Positions 54,863-64,000 of a stretch of 64,000 bases of DNA are shown here, one piece after another. Within the stretch, counting starts at the first letter, position 1. Every line of letters starts with the position of its first letter. Source of the DNA: Hofstenia miamia (lineage: Eukaryota > Xenacoelomorpha > Acoela); the NCBI GenBank assembly GCA_004352715.1, contig SCFE01000094.1:978285-1042284 (forward strand), written 5' to 3'. A program made the translations under genes and the position numbers. The notes below the pieces were generated by a model that did not search any database, was not told where the DNA came from, and saw only the letters and a program-made list of their open reading frames with translations.

Positions 54863-56547
54863 GTATCATCTTTTGTTTCTTCTGTTTGTTCCAATTTGTC
54901 TTCATCATCTAATAAGTCTTCCTCCTCAAAATATGCTTCTTCCTCTTCGATAAAATTAATCTGTCATTTACAATATTTCTTCGTATGACCTTTCTTTCCG
55001 CACGCCTGACATTTTAGATCTTTTCTATTTATACGTTTTACCATACCATCTTTCAACTTTATTTTAATAATTTCGTCCTTTGGTTTTCCATCATCGTCTT
55101 TTTTAATCTTATTTGTTCCGCTAACCATTGTTGGTATCACTTTCATTGTCGACGATTTCTCGTTAATTCGAGCATTGTTTTCCATCATGACTTGTATTCC
55201 CAGACCTTTCCTTATCATTCTTTCCAGGGAGTCGTCTGCATCACACTTGATTTCGAATTGTTGCCGGATCAGTTCTGGTAATCCTTTACATATATGAGAA
55301 AACAAATCATATTTGGAATACGTGCTCTCTCTTGAACTTAGTTTCAATAGTCTCTCCACCTGTGACATATAATTTCGTAAATCCTCTCGTTTGTTCATCT
55401 TTAAACTATTTAATAACATACGATACTGACTTTTGAAGCTCTCATCATCATAATATCGTTGATACTCTCCAATTAATTTTTTATAATCTGATTTGGTTTC
55501 TAAATCCAACACCAATTAATGCTGGTAAGCTGCTCCTCCTAAATATAAAGGGAATCTTGCCGCCGCCTGTTTTTGTATGACTTTCCTCTCCTTCATACTC
55601 ATTTCGAACATTTGAATCCATTCTTTAAATGTAGGCGAATAGCTATCGACTCTCCCTGTGAATTTCGGGAGTATTGCTTTACATGCTGGTGTCTCACTAT
55701 CTTCTTCTTCCGATAATATTGTTTCCTCATATATTGGCTTTATATCCATTGTAATTTTACATTTCTAATTAACTTGTTTTGTTATGTTTACGACTAACTT
55801 TTCAACAAATTCGTCTTCTGTCTGACAATTTTTATATACTTCTGATTGTCCTTCCTCTATTGGTATGCTTGCACTTAATTTTTCCGGTTCTTGCATTACT
55901 GTATTTTTAATTACTTTGACACTATCTTTCTCTTCCTCTCTTGCTTCTTTGTTCGTTAATGCAGTTAATCGGATTTTGTCCTTCAAATAATCTATCTGAA
56001 GTTGTTTTAAAATGTTATCTTCTCTCAGGTTGACATTCTCTTCATGCATTTGAGTAATCATTTTTTGTAAATTCTCACTTTGCATATTTATTTCCTAGTT
56101 AGCCTCTATCAATTTTTCTATTTGTTTCTGGAAGACGTTCCTTTGCTCTGTTAACCTTGAGCTAGTGTCCTACGTAATTTCTTCAATCCGTTTATCCTTT
56201 TCAGCATTTGCTAATTCTATTTCGAACATCTTTTGAGTTAAGTTTTCTATTTGTAACATCAACTCACGTCTTTCGTTATTATTACTTTCTATTATTTTCC
56301 TTAATTCAGTTGTTGACAGTGCTGAATCTTCGTTTTCTTGCTGCAATACTATCTCTGTTGGAGAATTTTGACTCTCGGGGGATGTATTAACAATCACTGG
56401 GGTTGTTTGATTTTGGGGTGTCCTTTGCGTTTTGGCTTTAGTCCTTTGCTTTTTTCTTGAATTTACCATTTTGATAATTACTAGAGGCAATTGTAAAATG
56501 GTGTCCTTCACCAGTATCATGTACTCACGGTTACTACTGCTCATCAT
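54863..56547 (-). pseudogene. gag: Element 2 gag
   Basis: One frame from ATG 56547 runs to the slippery site with five in-frame stops: TAG 56172-56170, TAG about 56094, TAG 55767-55765, TAA 55518-55516 and TGA 54966-54964. The N-terminus has a short hydrophobic stretch, then Pro/Thr/Asn-rich sequence, then long coiled-coil regions ('NERRELMLQIENLTQKMF', 'NLREDNILKQLQIDYLKDKI'). The capsid-like domain has 'ILPKFTGRVDSYSPTFKEW' and 'RNYMSQVERLLKLSSRES'. A C-x2-C-x4-H-x4-C knuckle, 'CQACGKKGHTKKYC', is followed by an acidic tail. It would form the particle that packages element RNA. Confidence 0.85.
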
Positions 56548-56676
56548 CTTCTTGCTTGTTTACTTCCTTATTTTGAGTGAGAAGAAACAACTATCTTTCT
56601 TGTTTGTAACTTTTTGTACACTTTGTTAACTGTTACACCATCTGTGTTTCTCTCCTTTGTGCACTGTCTTTAAGCG

Positions 56677-56692
56677 CCTGTCACAGTCGCCA
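56677..56692 (-). other. Primer-binding site of element 2
   Basis: Immediately after the 5' LTR end (…CTACA) the minus strand reads TGGCGACTGTGACAGG. TGG matches the tRNA 3' CCA, and the rest resembles the 3' end of an arginine tRNA as used by 412/mdg1-type elements, with one difference from the fly sequence as I recall it. The tRNA identity is inferred from memory. Confidence 0.7.
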
Positions 56693-57297
56693 TGTAGAAT
56701 CATGTCAATCTACTGTGAGTGCGTTACTTAGAGAAAACTATTACTTTTCTTAGATTAACCGTTAAGCAGAGTTGACACTAATAAATAACTTAAGTTCATC
56801 GATAAGAGAGTTGAGGATGTTACACTATAGGCTGCAATAACAATATCAGACAAGCAATGACAATTAGGAAAGCTATAACGGTAAAAAACTCCTATACCTA
56901 TTCATAACCTAAGAGCACGCAAGGTAACTACAGCTGTCACCCTCCCCGCTGTGGAATAGCTATTAGGAGGCTGCTCCAGCACTTGGTAATAAACAACTAA
57001 ATACTCGACTAGTACCTGTTAATCTTTCTTGTTTACAGTTTTTCCCTCATTTAATATTTCTGCTATGATTACACAACGTCAGCATTAATTTGACTATGCT
57101 GTTTGACCATCTTTCGTTTTGTCAAAATACTGTTGAGCATAATTTTAAATATAATTGCAAAACATTTACAAAATGAAATAATCAATCCTATCATGTTTTT
57201 AATCATTATAATCAATATCAATAATTTTAGTCTTTGTTTCCTTCATCCTTTCCTCCCATCTTGACCACACATGATAGTTTTGATAGATTATGTCACA
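56693..57297 (-). mobile_element. 5' LTR of element 2 with two internal deletions (605 bp)
   Basis: It shares both ends and three blocks with the 1373-bp 3' LTR but lacks about 605 bp and 155 bp. The smaller deletion junction falls in the 4-bp word AGCA, which is present at both edges of the missing part in the other LTR (46374-46377 and 46529-46532), a microhomology signature. Substitutions between the LTRs are visible by eye at a few per hundred bases, so the insertion is not very recent. Confidence 0.85.
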
Positions 57298-57322
57298 CTA
57301 TGATTATAGATTGTGTTGTGTG

Positions 57323-58322
57323 NNNNNNNNNNNNNNNNNNNNNNNNNNNNNNNNNNNNNNNNNNNNNNNNNNNNNNNNNNNNNNNNNNNNNNNNNNNNNN
57401 NNNNNNNNNNNNNNNNNNNNNNNNNNNNNNNNNNNNNNNNNNNNNNNNNNNNNNNNNNNNNNNNNNNNNNNNNNNNNNNNNNNNNNNNNNNNNNNNNNNN
57501 NNNNNNNNNNNNNNNNNNNNNNNNNNNNNNNNNNNNNNNNNNNNNNNNNNNNNNNNNNNNNNNNNNNNNNNNNNNNNNNNNNNNNNNNNNNNNNNNNNNN
57601 NNNNNNNNNNNNNNNNNNNNNNNNNNNNNNNNNNNNNNNNNNNNNNNNNNNNNNNNNNNNNNNNNNNNNNNNNNNNNNNNNNNNNNNNNNNNNNNNNNNN
57701 NNNNNNNNNNNNNNNNNNNNNNNNNNNNNNNNNNNNNNNNNNNNNNNNNNNNNNNNNNNNNNNNNNNNNNNNNNNNNNNNNNNNNNNNNNNNNNNNNNNN
57801 NNNNNNNNNNNNNNNNNNNNNNNNNNNNNNNNNNNNNNNNNNNNNNNNNNNNNNNNNNNNNNNNNNNNNNNNNNNNNNNNNNNNNNNNNNNNNNNNNNNN
57901 NNNNNNNNNNNNNNNNNNNNNNNNNNNNNNNNNNNNNNNNNNNNNNNNNNNNNNNNNNNNNNNNNNNNNNNNNNNNNNNNNNNNNNNNNNNNNNNNNNNN
58001 NNNNNNNNNNNNNNNNNNNNNNNNNNNNNNNNNNNNNNNNNNNNNNNNNNNNNNNNNNNNNNNNNNNNNNNNNNNNNNNNNNNNNNNNNNNNNNNNNNNN
58101 NNNNNNNNNNNNNNNNNNNNNNNNNNNNNNNNNNNNNNNNNNNNNNNNNNNNNNNNNNNNNNNNNNNNNNNNNNNNNNNNNNNNNNNNNNNNNNNNNNNN
58201 NNNNNNNNNNNNNNNNNNNNNNNNNNNNNNNNNNNNNNNNNNNNNNNNNNNNNNNNNNNNNNNNNNNNNNNNNNNNNNNNNNNNNNNNNNNNNNNNNNNN
58301 NNNNNNNNNNNNNNNNNNNNNN
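57323..58322. other. Assembly gap of exactly 1000 N
   Basis: A placeholder-sized gap between the outer flank of element 2 and the element 3 pol fragment. Two further gaps of exactly 1000 N are at 59934-60933 and 62349-63348. Their real lengths are unknown. Confidence 0.95.
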
Positions 58323-59167
58323 AGGAGAAAATCATCTTCTTAGGAAGAATGATAGAAAAAGGGAGGATATCAATGAAAGACAATGAAAGAGAAATGATAC
58401 GAAAAATAGAGAAACAAAATAACAAGAAGGACATCCAAAGAATAATGGGCTTTTTCAACTATTATGGCACATTCATCCCCAACATCACAGGGAAAACCGC
58501 GAAGATGACGAAACTCATGAGAAAATCAGTACCATTCGTATGGACATGGCAGGAGCAGGAGGAACTGGATAATATTAAGGAAGAACAAGCAAAACTGCCA
58601 TCACTTAATACACCGGATTACAATAAGCAGTTTATATTAGACTGTGATGCAAGTAAGGTCGCCATAGGGGCAACGCTAGGACAGATGAAAAATGGGAAAG
58701 AAGTACTGATACAATTCTTCAGCTGTAAACTAGGAGGAGAATTACGGCTCAACCAAAGTGAAAATGCTAGCCCTAGTCAAAAGCATCAGAAAATTCATCC
58801 ACTTTTTGATTGGAAAAGAGTTCTGAGTACGTACCAACAACAGCGGCCTCACATGGCTAAAAAAATTCTCAGGAGATAAATTGGGCATTGTATCCTGATG
58901 TGTAGAGTACCTCAATGAATTTACATTCACAATAGAGCATCGAAAGTGCACCTTACATAGCAACGCAGACTTTTGGACGTCGTTACCAGAGTACCAAAGA
59001 GACGCAGAAAAGACAGATGGAGAAAAACAGCAATTCCATTTCCTACCACACAACCAATACAATGAGCTACCAGAGATTGACGTAGACAAGAAAGGGCAAA
59101 CGGTATACTGATCATAATAAAGGAAGAGATCTCTGAAAAGGAGATAATAGACAAACAGCAAGACGAC
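58323..59167 (+). pseudogene. pol: Gypsy element 3 RT connection and RNase H
   Basis: It starts just after the gap with 'IIFLGRMIEKGRISMK' and 'IQRIMGFFNYYGTFIPNI', the RT thumb/connection, followed by RNase H 'FILDCDASKVAIGATLGQ'. A frameshift near 58735 moves to a frame with 'MLALVKSIRKFIHFLIG', two TGA codons (near 58828 and 58897) and 'HSNADFWTSLPEYQRDA'. It is closest to element 2 in sequence but clearly diverged. The RT catalytic core would lie in the preceding gap. Confidence 0.85.
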
Positions 59168-59933
59168 GTGATCCTCAATGAAATAATAAGGAAACTGAGA
59201 GAACCCCGAGCAACACTATCAAAGCTGACAGCAAGTTACTTCGAACGATACAACTGGAAATTAAACCGAAATGGTTTATTGTACATCGAAGGTCAAAACA
59301 ATAGAATTGTGATACCAGAGTATTTCAAAAGAGATCTCATACGGCAGATACATGAAAAAGGCCACCTCGGAATAATGCAGACAGAGAAAAGATTCAATGG
59401 GCGATTTATCACAACAGCAGTGATCAAAGACATTATTAATAAATGCACAACATGTTTGTTACATAACAGTCAATGATTCCCAACACAGAGAGCACCGCTA
59501 GAAAAGATAATAGCCACACAGCCGAACAAAATAGTCCACATTGACTTAGAACAACTATCAAAAGACAACGAGGGGTACCAATTCCTATTAGTGATGGTGG
59601 ACAACTTTACAAAGTATGCGAGGATGATCCTGATGAAGAACACAACCGCAGAGACCACAGCAGAAATAGTAATGAAGGAATGGATACTGTGATTCAGGCC
59701 GATGGAAACAATCATATCTGATAAGGGACCACAATTTGAGAGCGGTCTATTCCAGGAAATGGCCAAGATGCTAGAGATAGTGAGTGAATGAACTACAGCA
59801 TACCACCCGCAGGCGAACAGTGCAGTAGAAAGACTAAACAGGACTCTGATAAAGTTAATACAGGTAACAACAATGAGGATTGGTGGCAATAAATGGAGAG
59901 AGGTGATCGAGATGATAGAATATTTTTACAACA
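59168..59933 (+). pseudogene. pol: Gypsy element 3 integrase, interrupted by gap
   Basis: Continues with 'YNWKLNRNGLLYIEGQNNR', the zinc domain H-E-K-G-H ... C-T-T-C, then TGA 59474-59476. The catalytic core shows 'VHIDLEQLSKDNEGYQFLL' (D), 'IISDKGPQFES' (D) and 'AYHPQANSAVERLNRT' (E), with additional TGA codons near 59690 and 59788. It ends at the 1000-N gap beginning 59934. The D-D-E residues are all present, but the frame is broken. Confidence 0.88.
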
Positions 59934-60933
59934 NNNNNNNNNNNNNNNNNNNNNNNNNNNNNNNNNNNNNNNNNNNNNNNNNNNNNNNNNNNNNNNNNNN
60001 NNNNNNNNNNNNNNNNNNNNNNNNNNNNNNNNNNNNNNNNNNNNNNNNNNNNNNNNNNNNNNNNNNNNNNNNNNNNNNNNNNNNNNNNNNNNNNNNNNNN
60101 NNNNNNNNNNNNNNNNNNNNNNNNNNNNNNNNNNNNNNNNNNNNNNNNNNNNNNNNNNNNNNNNNNNNNNNNNNNNNNNNNNNNNNNNNNNNNNNNNNNN
60201 NNNNNNNNNNNNNNNNNNNNNNNNNNNNNNNNNNNNNNNNNNNNNNNNNNNNNNNNNNNNNNNNNNNNNNNNNNNNNNNNNNNNNNNNNNNNNNNNNNNN
60301 NNNNNNNNNNNNNNNNNNNNNNNNNNNNNNNNNNNNNNNNNNNNNNNNNNNNNNNNNNNNNNNNNNNNNNNNNNNNNNNNNNNNNNNNNNNNNNNNNNNN
60401 NNNNNNNNNNNNNNNNNNNNNNNNNNNNNNNNNNNNNNNNNNNNNNNNNNNNNNNNNNNNNNNNNNNNNNNNNNNNNNNNNNNNNNNNNNNNNNNNNNNN
60501 NNNNNNNNNNNNNNNNNNNNNNNNNNNNNNNNNNNNNNNNNNNNNNNNNNNNNNNNNNNNNNNNNNNNNNNNNNNNNNNNNNNNNNNNNNNNNNNNNNNN
60601 NNNNNNNNNNNNNNNNNNNNNNNNNNNNNNNNNNNNNNNNNNNNNNNNNNNNNNNNNNNNNNNNNNNNNNNNNNNNNNNNNNNNNNNNNNNNNNNNNNNN
60701 NNNNNNNNNNNNNNNNNNNNNNNNNNNNNNNNNNNNNNNNNNNNNNNNNNNNNNNNNNNNNNNNNNNNNNNNNNNNNNNNNNNNNNNNNNNNNNNNNNNN
60801 NNNNNNNNNNNNNNNNNNNNNNNNNNNNNNNNNNNNNNNNNNNNNNNNNNNNNNNNNNNNNNNNNNNNNNNNNNNNNNNNNNNNNNNNNNNNNNNNNNNN
60901 NNNNNNNNNNNNNNNNNNNNNNNNNNNNNNNNN

Positions 60934-63900
60934 GTATTAGATGCTGTTGCTAATCCGATGGTGGCGGGATAATTCATTTTTGCTTCTGGGATTGTCTCCC
61001 AAAATGATTGTGTGAGTCTCTGTTTGCTTAGTTTCATCCGTATACGTTCCTGGATGTTGATTTTAGAAGTGATGCATTCGACGTAGACCACAATCTGATT
61101 GAATGGCTTCATCAGCTCTTCTAGTTCTGTGCGTGTGAATGCTTCCGTAAACATTAGTTTCATTGTTGCTACCGTCTGCTGTTCTCATATCCTCTGGTAG
61201 TTTCTTTCTGCTATTTCTTTTTTCTCTTTTGTTACTTTTATTTCTACCAGAAATCGCTCATCGTCAGTGTCGATCCATTTGATTGTGCTGTCTTGGCTCA
61301 TGTCTCCCCATTTTTCAATATTTATCCTGTCGATCATTGTTTGTGTTTTCAGGGATAGTAGCAACTGTGACGAGGTTAATAGTTGTTCCTCTTTAGTGAT
61401 CTCTAGTTGTGTTTTCGTAACCATTTCACAAATTTCTACGGGTGTTGTTATTCCACCTTTCTTTAGCATTTTTGCTCTTTTTATTATTTTTGTGAATGTG
61501 CACCATGCGCTGTTTCTGGCATATCGTCTCATATTCTCATCTATCACTTGTTGCACATTCTTCTGTTTTATTGATTGTCTTACTTCCTTGGTGTTTATTA
61601 GTTTGCGTTTGATTATCTTTTTCGTGGTTAACCAATGTTGATTTTGCAGCTGTTTCAGTTTTGTCTCTGATGTTGCACCCCACATATATTTCCGCATAGG
61701 CTCTTCAACTATCTGTATTCCACTCAGGCATATTCCTGTAAGGTTCGCGAGTTCTACTATCGACATTCTTCCCATCGGGTGATGCTTTTTTATCAGCCTG
61801 CTTAGTAGTTTTTCCATCATCTGCAGCGGTTTCTCATGTTTGTCTGGCGATTTAATTTTCTCGACATGTCCTTTCAATATCCAATTTTTTGTCTGAGTGT
61901 TCATTGGTGATAATGCGATTTCGAACTTTTTAGCCTTTGTGAGCTTTATTCTTTGGCTCCTTGATATGGGTAGTCTGAGATCCTTATCTTCTGTGAGCAA
62001 TATCGCTAAAAGCCATGAGGATGTCCTGTATCTGATCTCTGGCACATTCTTTTCCTCCAATATAAGTTTACGGAAATCCTTCTTTGTGTTCAGCTTGTAT
62101 GCTCAATTGATCTCTGCCAATACCATCTCCACTGTTTTGTGGTATTTACGTGCTGGTGCCTCTATTTTAATTTTGGGCCATGATTCATCTATCTTTTTCT
62201 GCAACTTCATGTTAGCCCATACGTTTTGAATTTCTTTCAAATGTTCTTGGCGTTGCGTCATGCTGCACTTAATGAATAGTGTCATGGCTTTTTCTAATCC
62301 TTCGTTTCCTTGTAGCATTTCTACTGTTTTCGTTTGTTGGAACAGATCNNNNNNNNNNNNNNNNNNNNNNNNNNNNNNNNNNNNNNNNNNNNNNNNNNNN
62401 NNNNNNNNNNNNNNNNNNNNNNNNNNNNNNNNNNNNNNNNNNNNNNNNNNNNNNNNNNNNNNNNNNNNNNNNNNNNNNNNNNNNNNNNNNNNNNNNNNNN
62501 NNNNNNNNNNNNNNNNNNNNNNNNNNNNNNNNNNNNNNNNNNNNNNNNNNNNNNNNNNNNNNNNNNNNNNNNNNNNNNNNNNNNNNNNNNNNNNNNNNNN
62601 NNNNNNNNNNNNNNNNNNNNNNNNNNNNNNNNNNNNNNNNNNNNNNNNNNNNNNNNNNNNNNNNNNNNNNNNNNNNNNNNNNNNNNNNNNNNNNNNNNNN
62701 NNNNNNNNNNNNNNNNNNNNNNNNNNNNNNNNNNNNNNNNNNNNNNNNNNNNNNNNNNNNNNNNNNNNNNNNNNNNNNNNNNNNNNNNNNNNNNNNNNNN
62801 NNNNNNNNNNNNNNNNNNNNNNNNNNNNNNNNNNNNNNNNNNNNNNNNNNNNNNNNNNNNNNNNNNNNNNNNNNNNNNNNNNNNNNNNNNNNNNNNNNNN
62901 NNNNNNNNNNNNNNNNNNNNNNNNNNNNNNNNNNNNNNNNNNNNNNNNNNNNNNNNNNNNNNNNNNNNNNNNNNNNNNNNNNNNNNNNNNNNNNNNNNNN
63001 NNNNNNNNNNNNNNNNNNNNNNNNNNNNNNNNNNNNNNNNNNNNNNNNNNNNNNNNNNNNNNNNNNNNNNNNNNNNNNNNNNNNNNNNNNNNNNNNNNNN
63101 NNNNNNNNNNNNNNNNNNNNNNNNNNNNNNNNNNNNNNNNNNNNNNNNNNNNNNNNNNNNNNNNNNNNNNNNNNNNNNNNNNNNNNNNNNNNNNNNNNNN
63201 NNNNNNNNNNNNNNNNNNNNNNNNNNNNNNNNNNNNNNNNNNNNNNNNNNNNNNNNNNNNNNNNNNNNNNNNNNNNNNNNNNNNNNNNNNNNNNNNNNNN
63301 NNNNNNNNNNNNNNNNNNNNNNNNNNNNNNNNNNNNNNNNNNNNNNNNAATTCCTTTAAATTTTCTCTCATCACTATGATGACTATTCTTGTTTGTTGTA
63401 CTCTCGCCATCCAAACTGTTTGGTCGATTTGTTTTTGTAGATTTTTATTGTACTCTTTTTCTCTTAGCACGTGTATGATCATTAAATTTTCTTTGTCTAG
63501 ATTTATCTCCGGGATTTTCGCCATCTGTTCCTTATACGCCATGAGTGCTTGCGCCGTCTCTAGTGTGAAATCTTCATTAAATGTCATATGAGTTGTACTT
63601 CTCATATATGGCCTATCGATCGTTTTGTTTAATTCTTGTGGGTAGCTGATTAATACATTAACTTTTGGCTGGTTGTCTGCATCTAATAGAATTGGCAAGA
63701 TTAATACATTAACTTTTGGCTGGTTGTCTGCATCTAATAGAATTGGCAAGATGCTCCCTTCAATTTTGGCAGTTTTCTTAATTAACGTTTTCATTTCTGG
63801 AGGCAATTTCTTGAATGCATTGTGCCGCATTTTTGTGGTTGCCACAAAATAGGGGTGCAACGTTTCCCCATCGATTTTAGACATTTGCTTTTCTCTCTCT

Positions 63901-64000
63901 CTTGATCTTACTGTATGCTCTGATGTTGTTTCTGAGGAGATATCTATCTGCCTCATCCGTAAAGGTAATCTGATGTTGTCTCTGAGGAGATATCTATCTG
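60934..64000 (-). pseudogene. Second copy of the novel third ORF (opposite strand to the pol beside it)
   Basis: The N-terminal part, 63956-63349, has 'MSKIDGETLHPYFVATTKMR', matching element 2 across its TGA at 49836, then 'NKTIDRPYMRSTTHMTFNED'. After a 1000-N gap, 62348-60934 continues with 'KTVEMLQGNEGLEKAMTLFI', 'WGATSETKLKQLQNQHWLTT' and 'NYPATIGLATASN'. Stops are TGA at 62105-62103 and 61187-61185, at positions different from those in element 2. A 51-bp in-frame tandem duplication lies at 63649-63750, and about 32 bp recur with a 50-bp period at 63918-64000. It is probably part of another element reading leftward into the gap. Confidence 0.8.

Larger units (their letters stand above)
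45484..57297 (-). mobile_element. Complete Ty3/Gypsy LTR retrotransposon (element 2), 11.8 kb
   Basis: Minus-strand order: 5' LTR, primer-binding site, gag, -1 frameshift site, protease, RT, RNase H, integrase with GPY/F module, long third ORF, polypurine tract, 3' LTR. The order PR-RT-RH-IN defines Ty3/Gypsy. The flanks read TTAT (45480-45483) and CTAT (57298-57301), a possible 4-bp target duplication with one change. The element is inactive as assembled: gag has five in-frame stops, pol one stop and at least two frameshifts, ORF3 three TGA codons and a frameshift. It lies beside the truncated element 1, which runs in the opposite direction. Confidence 0.9.

Noticed and set aside
57323-58322. 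Long apparent frames made mostly of X across the 1000-N gaps (also 59934-60933, 62349-63348, 39350-39747)
   Set aside because: Unknown bases cannot support a coding claim; only the flanking real sequence was used.

Overview
The window is an AT-rich (by eye about one third GC) stretch of an invertebrate animal genome. It has spliced coding exons, many short non-autonomous transposons, remnants of several eukaryotic transposon superfamilies and scaffold gaps. No operons, Shine-Dalgarno sites, CRISPR arrays or rRNA/tRNA genes were seen. The species cannot be named from the sequence. Only one locus looks like a host gene: a three-exon rhodopsin-like G-protein coupled receptor on the minus strand (16316-19016), which carries a nonsense codon in its sixth membrane helix. 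Three further minus-strand open frames at 27.1-28.7 kb, with cysteines or hydrophobic segments, may be exons of an unrecognised membrane protein.

Layout. 1-2.2 kb: broken protein-primed family B DNA polymerase of the Polinton/Maverick (adintovirus-like) kind; a second copy that lacks the catalytic motif lies at 37.0-37.6 kb. 2.2-16 kb: repeat arrays, a roughly 0.9 kb foldback element (7850-8745), candidate MITEs, a decayed Tc1-like transposase and a hAT fragment. 16.3-19 kb: the receptor. 20-22.5 kb: arrays of a palindromic TTTGGCAAAT motif, duplicated together with the start of a LINE reverse transcriptase. 23-33 kb: a hAT-type MITE with target duplication, a nested inverted-repeat element, a mariner-type transposase remnant and a possible second LINE. 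33-38.5 kb: mostly featureless, then the second polymerase copy and a hAT dimerisation domain.

38.5-64 kb is dominated by Ty3/Gypsy LTR retrotransposons of one lineage. Element 1 (+, about 38.5-45.3 kb) is truncated in integrase and scrambled by duplicated contig ends. Element 2 (-, 45484-57297) is complete from LTR to LTR: LTR, tRNA-type primer-binding site, gag, protease, reverse transcriptase, RNase H, integrase, a very long third ORF, polypurine tract, LTR. Element 3 is seen as a plus-strand pol fragment (58323-59933) and, across a 1000-N gap, a minus-strand copy of the third ORF (60934-64000).

The most interesting signal is this third ORF. It occupies the env position after integrase (about 1,240 codons) but shows no signal peptide, membrane helix or other envelope hallmark. 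Its N-terminus has eight Q-[IL]-K-G type motifs, several of them between arginine-rich blocks, and its body is alignable between two clearly diverged copies. Second, a canonical -1 frameshift heptamer (T TTA AAT directly before a zero-frame stop) is conserved at the gag-protease junction of elements 1 and 2. All retroelement copies carry stops, frameshifts or lost catalytic residues and are defective as assembled. Several apparent rearrangements at single-n joints are probably assembly artefacts.
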